NCBI GenBank assembly: GCA_023053545.1
Contig: JAKZAN010000002.1
Coordinates: forward strand, 7,994,790 to 8,058,789
Length of the DNA stretch: 64,000 nucleotides
Direction: 5' to 3'
Origin: Lepidurus packardi
Taxonomy: Eukaryota > Arthropoda > Branchiopoda > Notostraca > Triopsidae
Of the stretch, positions 36,001-46,876 are shown one piece after another. Both the position numbers and the translations under genes were made by a program. How positions within the stretch are numbered: the stretch's first letter is position 1; each line of letters begins with the position of its first letter. The notes under the pieces were generated by a model. The model worked only from the letters and a program-made list of their open reading frames with translations. It was not told the origin of the DNA and did not search any database.

Positions 36001-39000
36001 TATTATTATTTTTTTTTTTTACTTTTAGAGCATGAAGTCATTCGGGGAAGCTGTGACCCAGGTCTTGGACGTCCTGGCCAAGCTGCTGTACTCTAAGCAA
36101 GTATCGGACAGCCAAGCAGCCATAAGCCTCATCATTTCGGCCTCCAGAATGAACGTCGCTTATGCCACGCCCTGCGTCAGAGCAATGCTACCGCTCGTCC
36201 TCTCCAAAGAACCCAATATTCAAGAATGCATCCTGGAAGCTTTCAAGACACTTTATCTGCAACCCGTTGATCAATCCAAAGCAACCATTAGCCACGTAGT
36301 GAAACAGCTATGCGCCTTGCCCCGCGGAGCCAATGTAGGAGAGCTCATTTGTCTGCAGGAGCTACTCGCTATGTGTCTGGCTGGGGGGGATTTATCGACT
36401 CCCATTATACAACGGCTATGGCAATGCTTTCTTCATGGCACGGATGCGACTGACAGTTTTTCCGCTCTGCAAATCCTCTCCATGGCGGCCGGGTAAAAAA
36501 AGAAGAAAGAAGCATAATTTATAACCTCTTATTCTAAAGAGTCTCTTTGTCTTTTTGATCTGGAATGTAGTGGCGATGGGGATCTGGTAAGACGGAACGT
36601 GGAAGTACTCATTCAAGAGGGATTGGGTCCGCGATCTGAAAAAGACCTCCGCTGGGCTTTGTATACGTGCAAAATGCTCCTCAAGTTCAATGCTAAAAAG
36701 CAGGAAGCTCCAGTCAGGTAGGAAGCCCTACTAATGTGTTACAAAACTCGCGATTTATGTTTTTCTATTAATTGCCGTAGGTTGTCGGTAACACACCGTG
36801 TCTTTGAGCGCTTAATCGAGCTACTAACGGATGCTCTCGACAGCCGACAGGAATTCTACACTCCTTTCGCTGTGCGAGCGGTGGAACTCTTGTTTGAAGC
36901 AAGTATTTTTTGTTTTTTTCCGTCGAGTTTACGTAACGCGATGTTTTTGAACGTTAGGTGTCCCAAGACCCACTTGTAATTATGGAGAGGCTGCTGCGGA
37001 GCTTGCAGCAGAAGCTAGGCTGGAATCAGAGTCACAAAGGCCCAATGCAGTGCGATAGTTTCGCGTTGAGCAGTTTGGTTTCTGTAGTGGGAGAAGCCGC
37101 GTACCGCTTTCAGCTCTTCTTGGAAGGCCCAGTACTCACGCGAGTTAAAAAACTGGCGGCCGACAAGGAGGTGGAGGACAAGGAGCAGCGGCGGACCAAA
37201 ATTGCCAAAGTTAACCTGCAAATTCGCTCTCCCAGCAGCAGCACGAGGAAACGCGTGCCCAAAGTAGTATACATTTCTTATAGCAAGTTCCACTGGCTGC
37301 ACTCGTGCAATATTTTTGGCACTCAGTGTGTCAAGCATGTACAGTGGTGCCTCGCATAACGAACGCAATCCGTTCCAGGGCGGTGTTTGCTATGTGGGAC
37401 GCCGTTTCCCATATGTTACTATGGGAATAATTTAGACCTGTTCCCGAGCCCGGTCCAAAATCGCGAAAAATCGTAATTTTGCATAATGACACTGGATGCC
37501 ACTTCTTTTCTTTAACCTATGAAACCACGCCCTAAATGGCTTTTAACTCTTTTCCCTCTTGTTCTCAAGCTTGCGAGCTTGTTCCCGGAGTGGTTCTTTT
37601 AAGATCTTCGTACTTGACCCTAGCTTTCTCACGTATTATTTCCAGAGTGTTTAGATCTCCTTTCGTTTACCTTTCATTAATCCAAACTAACAGCAACCTC
37701 TCCATTTCATCACTAATCGAATTTCATTGCACCTGTGAACAAACTCTTGGGATTCCCTTGCCACCTTAGCTTTCGTGATTGATTCTCTATTTTCTAGAAT
37801 TATTGAATTATTGAATTATTATTAAATATTATTATTATTGAATTATTTATTATTATTATAATTATTATTTATTATTATTATTATTATTGAATTATTATTG
37901 AATTATAGAACTATTGGCTATGGTTGACTTGATCACTCCATATTCAGCTGCAAGATCCACACTCTAGCTCCTGAGCCTTATTTGTCTATGGTTTCTTGCT
38001 TCATTTTAACAGTAAGCGCTTTTCTACTCTTCTCACTAACGGTCTTCTTAGGTGCCATTTTGACAACACTAAGAAAGCACTCAACTATCTACAAATTTTA
38101 AATGTAAAAAACAAAAGAGCGCACGTGCGGTTCGTAATGCGGAACATTTGCGAGGCGTTTGTTGTGCGAGGCACCACTATATCTATATCTGTACACACTG
38201 TGTACAGACACTTGAGTGCCAAAAATAGTGCAGCCAGTGGAACGCGCTACTAGTTAGGTTTTACTTCATTGTTATACTAGGGCAAAGAGACCGACGAAGA
38301 CGATGAACTAATGGGAGCTGTGGCCTACGACCCTGAAGAAGAAATGATCCAACAGGCGATGGAAATGTCTGTTTCCAACTCGAAAGCTCTTTTCTCTGCT
38401 TATGTGTAAGAAGAATGGCATTTTTGTTGCCTATGTCTTTATTTTTTTGCTTTCTTCAACAGGCCTTTTCTCGCATCGTTGTTGGCAGACACCAATACAA
38501 GCAAGATGCCGCACGTACAAGCAGCAGCGGTAGTGGCATTGGCCAAATGTTGCCTGCTTAACGTCCAAGTTTGTGACCAGCATTTGCAACTCGTCTTCTC
38601 CCTGATGGCCAAATCCCCGATTCCCGGGATCCGCTCTAACGCGATTGTCGCAGCAACGCAGCTATATTTCCGCTTTCCTAACCAAGTCGATCCGTGGGCG
38701 GGGCATCTATTCTCCCGCTTGAGAGATGAGTCTGCGGAAGTACGTCTTTGCGTTCTCGAGCGCGTTACGGAGTTGGTGCTCCAAGATATGATGAAGATCA
38801 AGGGCCAGGCTTCAGAAGTCGCGCGTTGCTTGGTGGATTCGGACCCCCAAGTTGCCAGTAAGGCCACAAAATAAATTCGATGTAAATTCTACGTATTCTA
38901 TACTCTTTTCTTTGTCAGGAACGGCTGAGCTCTTCTTTGAAGAGTTTGCCCAAAAAGGAAATGCGTTATATAACGTCATTCCGGACCTGGTTTCTCGCCT

Positions 39001-39729
39001 GTCTTCTCCGGAAAACCCTATTTCCGACGAAGATTTCACACTGATCTTCACCGCCGTCCTGCATCATATCAAGAACGATAAGCAAGGTGACGCTCATGCG
39101 GCCAAACTGCTGCTACGACTGTGTGTGGCACGGGATTCCTCACAGCTCAACAAGCTTTGTATCTGCCTTCAGAAGCTCCCAGTTTCACCCAAAGGTTTGA
39201 AAGGCATCTTGGATTGCTGGAAAGATCTGCAGAGCAACATTGGCTTGGAAATTGTGCAGGAAACGCTTCGAACAATGCTAGCTATGGCTAAGAAATCTAA
39301 AGCTGAAGCATACAAGGTATTTCTCTGCGAATTTGGCAAGTTTGGTATCTTTTACAGCCCATTTTTTTTCTAGGGACTGATTGAAGAAGTGGAAGCCAAA
39401 ATGGCAACAATTGAAAACGGCGCGGAAGGAGAAGAAGAAAGCAAAGTTCCTGGGAACGAAAGAGACGAAAACTCCAGTAGCGAATCGTCAAGTTCAGACT
39501 TTGAAAAGCCCAGGGAACCTAGACGGAGCAATAGAGGCAACGATAAAAGGACTAGCAAGGTTCCGGAAAAGACCTCAGCTCGTAAGATTGTACCAAAATG
39601 TAGTTCAGAGCGTACGTTAAATCAGTCACGTTTGATTTGTATCTAGGTCCTGCCGCAGCCAAAAAGAAACCTCAAAGGGCTCGACGAAAGTTTTTCTGTA
39701 CAAGTGATGAAGAAGATTCTGATTATTGA
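33047..39729 (+). CDS. NCAPD2: Condensin complex subunit 1 (CAP-D2)
   Basis: HEAT-repeat subunit of condensin I, required for mitotic chromosome compaction. About 13 exons, main ones near 33047-33190, 33245-33562, 33627-34676, 34745-35113, 36030-36494, 36571-36718, 36780-36900, 36960-37266, 38282-38406, 38462-38860, 38920-39315, 39375-39590 and 39646-39729. Recognisable family segments: FDLFYSCIVNYALLD near the N-terminus, HVHDKNAHVRSRALRCW and RKQSLLLLKSLIEENPFGP in the HEAT array, RLLYVERELLLDEAQAEEQP, and VIPDLVSRLSSPENPISDE near the C-terminus. The tail is highly charged with acidic serine clusters and ends FFCTSDEEDSDY. About 1,280 residues are expected, slightly shorter than human CAP-D2. 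Two introns hold MITEs (35114-36029 and 37267-38281). Confidence 0.93.
35232..35980. mobile_element. Tigger-like MITE in an NCAPD2 intron
   Basis: The ends pair as inverted repeats: the left starts cagtgggcgatcggttaacg, and the reverse complement of the right end starts cagcaggtgatcggttaacg. The left end follows TA; the expected TA after the right end is altered. The interior is AT-rich with TAA-type microsatellite runs and no ORF. It is a non-autonomous element of the Tc1/mariner superfamily by its CAG-ended repeats. Confidence 0.7.
37283..38247. mobile_element. TA-flanked MITE with a second, Tigger-like MITE inside it (NCAPD2 intron)
   Basis: Outer inverted ends: GC(A/G)(A/C)GTTCCACTGGCTGCACT, flanked by TA. 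Inside it, 37342-38179 is a second element with ends cagtggtgcctcgca(t/c)aac, also in a TA context. The interior of the nested element is AT-rich with ATT microsatellites at about 37795-37910 and no intact transposase. The outer element matches the small MITE at 28132-28248. Confidence 0.75.
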
Positions 39730-39882
39730 TCCTGTGAAAAACTCCGTTATTTGTGTTTGTACTATGCAAAATATTAATTCATTAATAATAAATAATTATT
39801 ATTAATAATTATTAATGATTAATAAGTAATAAAAAATACATTAATTCAACTCTGTTTCATAATTTCTATATGTCGTATTTCT

Positions 39883-40090
39883 TAAAGATGTTTTTGTACC
39901 TCTTTACTCAGACGGTCTCTATTGAATGCAGTCCCCTACAAGAAAGGACAGTTACACCAGCAACTTTCAGAGCACAAGTTAAATCAGTCACGTTTGATTT
40001 GTATCTAGTACAGCCGCAGCCAAAAAAAAACTTCACCGGTATCGACAACGTTTTTTATGTACCAGCTTATTGATGCGAAACACTCACAGA
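39883..40090. pseudogene. Decayed duplicate of the FARSB and NCAPD2 3' ends
   Basis: 39883-39968 resembles 40528-40612 (FARSB last exon end and 3' UTR; shared run gtcccctacaagaaagg). 39970-40089 resembles 39611-39765 (NCAPD2 last intron and exon; shared run aaatcagtcacgtttgattt). Reading frames in the duplicate are broken and the NCAPD2-like part loses its acidic tail. This is an old tandem duplication of the convergent junction. Confidence 0.75.
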
Positions 40091-40580
40091 TGTTACTGAT
40101 GTTTGTTATTGTTTCGCCAAAGCCTTGATTACGAATGTAAAATAAGAAATCGATTGCTAACTGCCGCCAAAGTTTCTACGCTTGTTTTGATTTTGAACAA
40201 GATTTCTCAAAAACGGCTTGTCGCACTTGAAAGCAAACTAAAACGTTCATTTTTTTGTATAGCAGCTAGTGCACAAGCAAACGACACATTCTTAGATCAC
40301 GTATTTATAGTTGCAAACTTCATTTGCATATTGCTAATCTTTTACTCATGGGAAAATGTGCTTTGGACATGGTTATCTATTACCTGTTAGCAAGTTTCTC
40401 AAAAAGTTGTTCAGAAATTCCCCACGCTAAACGCCTGTACCGAGCTAAGGTATACTATATAAAATTATCTAGTATCAGAACTTATCCATTCATTCAACTC
40501 TTTCTGATAACCTCTAGCTGTCACATTTTTTTAAGATGTTTTTGTACCCCTTTATTCAGACCGTCACTAAATACAGTCCC

Positions 40581-42933
40581 CTACAAGAAAGGTTCCACCA
40601 GCAACTCCAAGGCGGCGCAAGGCATGTTAAGATCAAAGTGTGTTACGACTTCCGGATGAATTACCCCGAAACTCCCCAGGTGTCGTCCTTGGTATTTGAC
40701 TGAAGCACAGCGACCAGGGAAGAAAGTATCATCTTGGGTAGGTTCAAGACTGTAGCCTGTCTCCGCGTCCAATGGAACGCCCAACAATTGCATCACACGA
40801 TCCAATACGCCATGCACTACTTCAAAGCCGGGAGCTTTCCCGTAATGCAGAATGCACAGTCGACGCTCGTTCCGAGCTCCCACTTCTGTATAATCAACAA
40901 AGTCATTAATAATCGCAACTACTAACAGGATTGGAAGGAAAAGGACCTTTGGTGGAATCCTGCAAAAGAACGTCAGAAATCTCAAAGACTTTAATAGGCA
41001 GGGGTCGGTTGCGATTAGCAGCCACTGTTTTAAGCAAGCCGGGTAACAAGGTTGTTCTTCCAACTTGAAATTCCAAAGTTTTAGGATTGCTCACGTGGAC
41101 TGCATCCACTGGAAGTGGCTTACGCAGCTTCTGACCAATATCTTCGCGAGAACACTGTCAAGAACAGCGTTGTAAGCGAGGCTTCAGTTGCAACATTAAA
41201 AGAACTTTACCAATGCAAAAGTTAAAGCTTCCGTGAATCCTGCTTGAGCCAACTGCTCTCTTAACTGGTCTGTTAGCTTATTCAATGGATTTTGGGTAGA
41301 AAACGTTGCACTGGAAGGCAGAGTCTCGGCAATGTGGTTATATCCATAGGCAATGGCTACATCTTCCGAAACATCGCAAGCGTGCAAGACGTCGTGGCGC
41401 AGAGGAGGAATTTCCACTCTTAACGCATCCTGCTTGTCCACTTGGCAAGTTAAACACATACGAGTTAACAAGCGAGAAATTTCGCCTGCTTTTAACCTAA
41501 TCACAAAGGTTAGCCGTTTTAAATAAACAAAATACAATACAGATTTTACTTGACGCCAACTAATCGGTTGATTTTTTCAGTCTCCATCTCAATGAACCGG
41601 GATTCAAGAGTCGGGTAAAGGCGTGTCTGGTTAGCTGGATTTTTGACTCGTAATGCTTCTACATGGAAAGGTTGCAGACAGTAACGACTGAAGAGACAGA
41701 CCAACGTATCAAGCACTACTAACGCTTTGGTATGGTCCGTAGCAGTGCATTCGATCAATATATTGCGGGTATTCAAGGTGATCCGAGAATGATACGAGTT
41801 GATGATGGGAGGCATGGATAAAACTACGCCATTCGAGTCCAAAATCACGGGAACAACCGGGCTGTCAGCCACCAACGGCACATAAGCCTTGAGCTGAATA
41901 TCTCCCTGCAAGTCAATAAAAAAAAATAAAAAACGAACAAGGTAAAGTTTGGCCATCTGGAGAAATGGTAAAAAATTATTACTTTGTATTGCTCTAGTAG
42001 TTCTTCCGCGTCCAACACTACATCTCGATTCAGGGCGCGAAACTTGATGTCCTTAGCGGGAAGCGCGCGGTACACGAAAGGACCCTTAATGGTATCTAGA
42101 TCATGGGTTCCTATAGCCACCAAACTGCGTTTCCGACAGATGTTTTGATGCAGCTTGTCCTGGAGGTCAATAAAGGAGTCGTAACGTGCTGGGTCTAAAA
42201 TGACGTTTCTTAAAACAGCTCCAACAGCATACGGACGAATCGACTGGGTCTGCGTCAAGCACATAAGGGAAAAGGTGAATGCAGGTTATAAGAACTGGAA
42301 CGGTTAATCAAGATGTGCATACCGATGCTTCTACGACCAGTTCTTGCAAATCAGCAGGCTCATTCCGAGTATACTTGGGCATGGTTATCCTATAAATTAG
42401 GTACCTTTAGAGAGAAAACTTTCTTATGTTCAGGATATGTGTACCTTCCTAGGAAAACGTTGAGTGCTTGGGATAAGCCTTCTATGCAGAGCAAGTCATG
42501 TCGGTTGGCAGGAATATCAATCCTGTATACAACTTCATCTGAACCGTTGTCTTTACCACTAAGTTGTCTTTCTGTCGTCTGGGTATAAAAAAAGGACAAT
42601 TATCGGGTTTCGAATGATGCAATCCCCATAAACAAATGGCAATAAATTTGTTCTTACAACTTCATCTAGCTCGATCCCGAACTGGAAGCACAACTCGTCG
42701 AACTCTTCATCGCCTATAAATAAGAAGAACCGTAGAATGTGACGGATTAGATAGAACACAAAGAAATGTGACTTGTATGTTGTAAATGGTCGCAACCACA
42801 TGTGCAACTCAAGTGCATTGCAAGTATACAGTACGGTAATTAACAAAGCAGAGGAATGGCAAGTAGATAGCTTACTGTAACGCTGCCCGAGCTCCTTAAA
42901 TAAGTTATCTCGAACAATACTAATTGTCGGCAT
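40581..42933 (-). CDS. FARSB: Phenylalanine-tRNA ligase beta subunit, cytosolic
   Basis: Beta subunit of the alpha2-beta2 enzyme that charges tRNA-Phe; this subunit carries the B1-B8 domains including editing and tRNA binding. Nine exons on the minus strand (42933-42876, 42713-42658, 42578-42445, 42389-42323, 42249-41983, 41905-41550, 41496-41211, 41154-40923, 40885-40581) join in frame to 1,761 nt, or 586 residues, against about 589 in human. Identifying runs: [12 protein letters not shown] at the start, [73 protein letters not shown] and [20 protein letters not shown] near the end. The upstream in-frame GIKK extension at 42948 is probably not used. Convergent with NCAPD2; an LTR element lies about 195 bp upstream of its ATG. 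Confidence 0.95.
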
Positions 42934-43127
42934 CTTCTTGATTCCCAATATCCAATGAAATAAATTTTGAGGAAGACTGAAGTTTTTGTTTTTAGTTAAA
43001 CTATCGGAGAATCCCCATTTGTATCGTGTATTACTTCCAAAAGATCGATGCTGTCGTTCATATCAATACTTCTCCCTTCAGCACTTCCTATATTAGGGTG
43101 TGGATAAAATGCGAAACGCAAAATGCG

Positions 43128-43393
43128 TGTAGCGGCAGATGGCGTGCGAGAGGCAAGGAGAACGCCAGTGGAAGGCCAAGTCAGAGAGAGAGAGAGGGAG
43201 CGAGAGAAAAAGCGCGCGAGTGTAAAAGACAGAGTTACCGTTTTGATTGTTGTAGAAGCCCCGAGCTAAATCCCCACTTTAAATAAACTATCCTATCTAA
43301 ATTAAATTAAAACTGTGTACACCTTTTTCCCAGGCCAGTTTTCCTCCTTTTTAGTGTGAAATCCGTTAGTGTAAATCACAAATTTACGCTACA
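43128..43393 (+). repeat. 5' long terminal repeat
   Basis: 266 bp, TG...CA ends. Contains a GA-rich stretch (about 43175-43210) and an aataaa polyadenylation-type hexamer at about 43282-43287. Confidence 0.92.
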
Positions 43394-43395
43394 TT

Positions 43396-43413
43396 TGGTG
43401 TCAGGAGTGGGAT
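43396..43413 (+). promoter_or_regulatory. Primer-binding site, tRNA-Leu-type
   Basis: TGGTGTCAGGAGTGGGAT, two bases after the LTR. TGG pairs with the tRNA CCA end and the rest fits the 3' end of leucine tRNAs as known from other gypsy elements. The tRNA assignment is from memory. Confidence 0.7.
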
Positions 43414-43740
43414 AGAACGTGTCAGTGGCGCCCAGTTGCGTAATTCGTGATTGTAAAGGGTAGTGTTGCGAAAAGTTAAGTTGGTTAACTCCTCAAAATT
43501 GTTAAAATTCCAAAACTTTTATAAGATTTCTCCAAAATTTCATTGTTGCCTAATTCGAGCTAATCAAATTCCACTGTTGCGTAGTCCGGTGGCTCTTAAT
43601 TTTCATTATTGCGTTGTGTGTTGTATGTGCAAAGAACAATTCAGTGTTGACGATCCTGCAAGTTCATTGAAACTTATTTCTCCAGAAGTTGATTGTTGTC
43701 AGAATCTGTTTTCGAATTCCCTTTTTGTTTTTATCCCTGG

Positions 43741-44940
43741 ATGCCAACGCGTAGCGGCCGGGACTACTATCAAGAACCGAAGATGGATGTTAACGACGTC
43801 GAACGCTTGTTGGAAGTTGTGGTGCAACGCCAAGCCGGCGTCATGGAGCGGGAGAGATTAGCTTTTCGCGAAGAACTTCAGGCTCAACGAGAGGCGTTTC
43901 TTGGTCAACTGGGTAACCAAGCTGTTCCATGCCAAGCTAATCCACCAAGAGCTCTTTCACAAGCGAGCCTAGCTGCGATTCCCCATTTTACCGGGGGTCC
44001 CATGGAAAACGTACATTCGTGGTTGGACACGATTGCCCGTGTAGGAACAGTAGAAGGATGGACTGCAGAGGATCGTCTACGAGCCGCCTTATCCAAGATC
44101 GCGGACACAGCCTACCTTTGGCATGCAGCCAAAGGAATGGACAACCAGGATTGGGACTCGTGGAGAACGGCTCTCGTAGGCGCGTTTGGAAGGACGTTGA
44201 CGTTGGAGGAATGGGGGCGTATGGTGGAGGCTAGACGACAGCTTCCTGGAGAGCCGACCACTGTGTACATTTACGACAAACTCCGACTTTGTCGATTATG
44301 CCCGGTAGTTCTTCCGGAAATCGAGCAGGTCAAGCGATTGGCCTGGGGGCTATTCCGGTCAGAAATAGCAGCAGCGGTCATGGCGGGTGCGCCAGCTACC
44401 GTGGACGCCTTCATTGCGCAGGTTAATAACGTGGAACAAGGAATGGGCAGCGCAGCAATCGCTTCGCCGGTCGCCGCAATAACATCTATTACACCGGTGT
44501 ATCCAAACACTGCACCGCCCATCCATTCGACACACAGGGTCTCTGGAACACCACCCTTATACCCTCCTCAGTCAGCAAGGACCATCGATGAAGTTTTGGA
44601 GAAGATGTTGAACCGCCTCACGAGCTTGGAAAACCGAATTGACCGCAACCCCGGAGTCCCTGTCCGAATGTCCGACGTCGATGTCCGAAGAAATGTCCAA
44701 ACACCACCCGCCAATTTTGTGCCTCACACTCTTGCAGAGCCCCGTGAGCGACGTGCTGGATGCTATAACTGCGGTGGACAAGGACACCTGGCCCGTGAAT
44801 GCCCGCAACCCCAGCGTCAACGACGGGGTGTTTGCTATACCTGCCAAGAAGAAGGACACATGTCGCGCGAATGCCCGCAACGTACTGCTTCGGGAAACGG
44901 GGAAGCCGGTCCACGGGACCAGGTCCGGCAAACCCAATAG
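43741..44940 (+). CDS. gag: Gag polyprotein with two CCHC zinc knuckles
   Basis: Structural protein that would package the element RNA. The 399-residue ORF from ATG 43741 was chosen over an ATG at 43693 because the region between is hydrophobic and outside the conserved part. Residues about 75-250 form the retrotransposon gag core (IPHFTGGPMENVHSWLD, GWTAEDRLRAALSKIADTA, LPGEPTTVYIYDKLRL). Two nucleic-acid-binding knuckles follow near the C-terminus: CYNCGGQGHLARECPQ and CYTCQEEGHMSRECPQ. The ORF overlaps the downstream ORF by about 140 nt in the -1 frame, consistent with -1 frameshifting; I saw no canonical slippery heptamer in phase. Confidence 0.9.
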   Translation: MPTRSGRDYYQEPKMDVNDVERLLEVVVQRQAGVMERERLAFREELQAQREAFLGQLGNQAVPCQANPPRALSQASLAAIPHFTGGPMENVHSWLDTIARVGTVEGWTAEDRLRAALSKIADTAYLWHAAKGMDNQDWDSWRTALVGAFGRTLTLEEWGRMVEARRQLPGEPTTVYIYDKLRLCRLCPVVLPEIEQVKRLAWGLFRSEIAAAVMAGAPATVDAFIAQVNNVEQGMGSAAIASPVAAITSITPVYPNTAPPIHSTHRVSGTPPLYPPQSARTIDEVLEKMLNRLTSLENRIDRNPGVPVRMSDVDVRRNVQTPPANFVPHTLAEPRERRAGCYNCGGQGHLARECPQPQRQRRGVCYTCQEEGHMSRECPQRTASGNGEAGPRDQVRQTQ

Positions 44941-46457
44941 TAAGCTTGACGACGACGAAAGGACAGTTACCCTTGGTCCAGGTGACTGTTCATCCCATTG
45001 GTGGATGTGACGCACTCGTAGACACTGGAGCGTGTGTCAGCGTCATTCGAGCGGACGTGGCGAAATCTCTGGCAAACGACATGATACCGACCAATGGAGT
45101 AGACCTACGTAGCGTCGATGGAAGTTTGGTGCGTCCCTTGGGGATGGTGCAACTTAGTGTTACATTTCAAAACACAGAAGTACAATTGGACAGCGTACCG
45201 GTGGTGGAGTCGTCTCCTTTTCAGTTAATTTTGGGTATGGACTGGATCGCCAAAAGCAAAGTTTCTCTGTGTCCCGATGGTAACGGTGGGATGAAGGTCA
45301 CGGTGGGGGATGGCCAAGCAGAGGCCAAACTGACTGGTGATGACGAACACCGTCCAGAGATGACGTCACTGCGGCCTGGTGGAGCAGTGGATGTCAGGAG
45401 AAGGGAGTCGGACGATTGGGAAACTGTGGCACGGCAGATGAGCGAGATCGACATAACCGACCGAGAAGATAAGAGTAATTTGCAGAGCCAAATTGACCAG
45501 ATGCAGGATCAAATTACGACTTTACAAAGCGAAGCTGGGCACGTAGAAACTTCGTCCGAAAATCTGTCTAATCAGGTCACAATTCTGCAGGCAGGGCTGC
45601 AAGAGAAGGAAAAACAATGGGTTGCCCTGACGCAAGACTTCGAGCGACTGCAGAGGGACTGCCGGAATTTGCAACAAGTCTGTAATCTGTTAGAGGAGGA
45701 AAAGGAAGAGTTAGAAGCCAAATTGGCAGCTTTGGAGTTGGATAAGGAAACATGGGAAGCAGATATTTTTCAATTGAAAGACCGCAATGCCATATTACAA
45801 GCAGAAATTGTTGGCTTGAAGGAAGAGTTTGCCCATAAGCGAGAAAGCGTGCCAGTACAGCAAGCCGCAGGACCGGACAATCGCATGGTGGAAGAATTGG
45901 AGCACTTGTTAGCTACTTCGAGGCAAGAAAGTGAGCGGTTGGCGGCTGAATTGCAAAGCGCCAAAGTCAAAAGTGCTAAATTCCTTCGGCAAGTCAAACA
46001 ATTGCAAGCTGAGCGTGAGAAATTCAAGCCCCCCAAGCTGGTCGATGATCCTTTGCAGCAGTTGGCTCAAGAAGAAATGCAAAGCCAAATTGACCATGCC
46101 AACCAATCTAGCAGTGCCCTCAAGGAGAAGTTAACGGCTCTTCAAACCGAACGCGACCGTTTGGCTACCCAAATGGATGTCATGCATACCAAGAAACGCT
46201 GGCGTGTGTTTCCGGCACACATTTCCCAACTAAGACCTTACCGAGAAGGTTATTACAGCGGCGACAGTGAAAGCCCGAAAGATGATGCCGATGACAGAGA
46301 TTGCGCGAGCTCAGAGGGTGAGGCGGCGAACAAGTTAGAAGAAGAGCCTTTGGCCGTCCTGGAAGGCATGATGGAAAACGAAGTTCCGAAGAGTCGCTAT
46401 CCACGGCGAATTGTTAGACCTCCTGATAAGCTGACTGATTATGTTACCAACCTTTAG
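44799..46457 (+). CDS. Retroviral-type aspartic protease fused to a long coiled coil
   Basis: Read in the -1 frame relative to gag; a realistic N-terminus is set by frameshifting within the overlap 44799-44940. Near 45000-45250 is a retropepsin-like domain: ALVDTGACVSVI with catalytic DTG at 45021-45029, then FQLILGMDWIAKSKVSL. About 45460-46190 encodes some 240 residues of heptad-rich helix (Leu, Gln, Glu, Lys), resembling tropomyosin or lamin-type coiled coils. The C-terminal RVFPAHISQLRPYREGYY resembles the segment that follows integrase in gypsy polyproteins, and the tail is acidic. No RT YxDD, RNase H or integrase HHCC/DDE motif exists, so pol appears replaced rather than merely decayed. 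The 552-codon frame is open throughout. Confidence 0.85.
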   Translation: MPATPASTTGCLLYLPRRRTHVARMPATYCFGKRGSRSTGPGPANPIVSLTTTKGQLPLVQVTVHPIGGCDALVDTGACVSVIRADVAKSLANDMIPTNGVDLRSVDGSLVRPLGMVQLSVTFQNTEVQLDSVPVVESSPFQLILGMDWIAKSKVSLCPDGNGGMKVTVGDGQAEAKLTGDDEHRPEMTSLRPGGAVDVRRRESDDWETVARQMSEIDITDREDKSNLQSQIDQMQDQITTLQSEAGHVETSSENLSNQVTILQAGLQEKEKQWVALTQDFERLQRDCRNLQQVCNLLEEEKEELEAKLAALELDKETWEADIFQLKDRNAILQAEIVGLKEEFAHKRESVPVQQAAGPDNRMVEELEHLLATSRQESERLAAELQSAKVKSAKFLRQVKQLQAEREKFKPPKLVDDPLQQLAQEEMQSQIDHANQSSSALKEKLTALQTERDRLATQMDVMHTKKRWRVFPAHISQLRPYREGYYSGDSESPKDDADDRDCASSEGEAANKLEEEPLAVLEGMMENEVPKSRYPRRIVRPPDKLTDYVTNL

Positions 46458-46610
46458 AGAATATTTGTGATTTTGTACGCGCTTTATTTACGTGCCAGTT
46501 CCTAAATTGCCTGCGATTATTTGAATGACTTGTGTATGCAAAATTATTTAATGAAGAAACATGCAAACAAACCACTCGAGGACGAGTGGTGGTGGTCAGG
46601 AAAGGCCGAG

Positions 46611-46876
46611 TGTAGCGGCAGATGGCGTGCGAGAGGCAAGGAGAACGCCAGTGGAAGGCCAAGTCAGAGAGAGAGAGAGGGAGCGAGAGAAAAAGCGCGC
46701 GAGTGTAAAAGACAGAGTTACCGTTTTGATTGTTGTAGAAGCCCCGAGCTAAATCCCCACTTTAAATAAACTATCCTATCTAAATTAAATTAAAACTGTG
46801 TACACCTTTTTCCCAGGCCAGTTTTCCTCCTTTTTAGTGTGAAATCCGTTAGTGTAAATCACAAATTTACGCTACA
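46611..46876 (+). repeat. 3' long terminal repeat
   Basis: 266 bp, matching the 5' LTR over all stretches compared by eye. Preceded by a purine-rich tract that would serve as the plus-strand primer. Confidence 0.92.

Larger units (their letters stand above)
43128..46876 (+). mobile_element. Gypsy-like LTR retroelement with gag and protease but a coiled coil in place of RT/integrase
   Basis: Two 266-bp LTRs (43128-43393 and 46611-46876), apparently identical where compared, begin TGTAGCGGCAG and end TTTACGCTACA. A primer-binding site follows the 5' LTR, and a purine-rich run (ggtcaggaaaggccgag) precedes the 3' LTR. The 3.75-kb element encodes gag and a protease-coiled-coil ORF and no polymerase. 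The near-identical LTRs indicate recent movement, presumably with proteins supplied by an autonomous relative. The immediate flanks (..aaatgcg and ataaa..) do not form a target-site duplication. Confidence 0.88.

Noticed and set aside
43026..43286. Open frames in the LTRs (also 46521-46769)
   Set aside because: They consist of LTR sequence rich in Arg/Glu from GA repeats and are duplicated only because the LTRs are.
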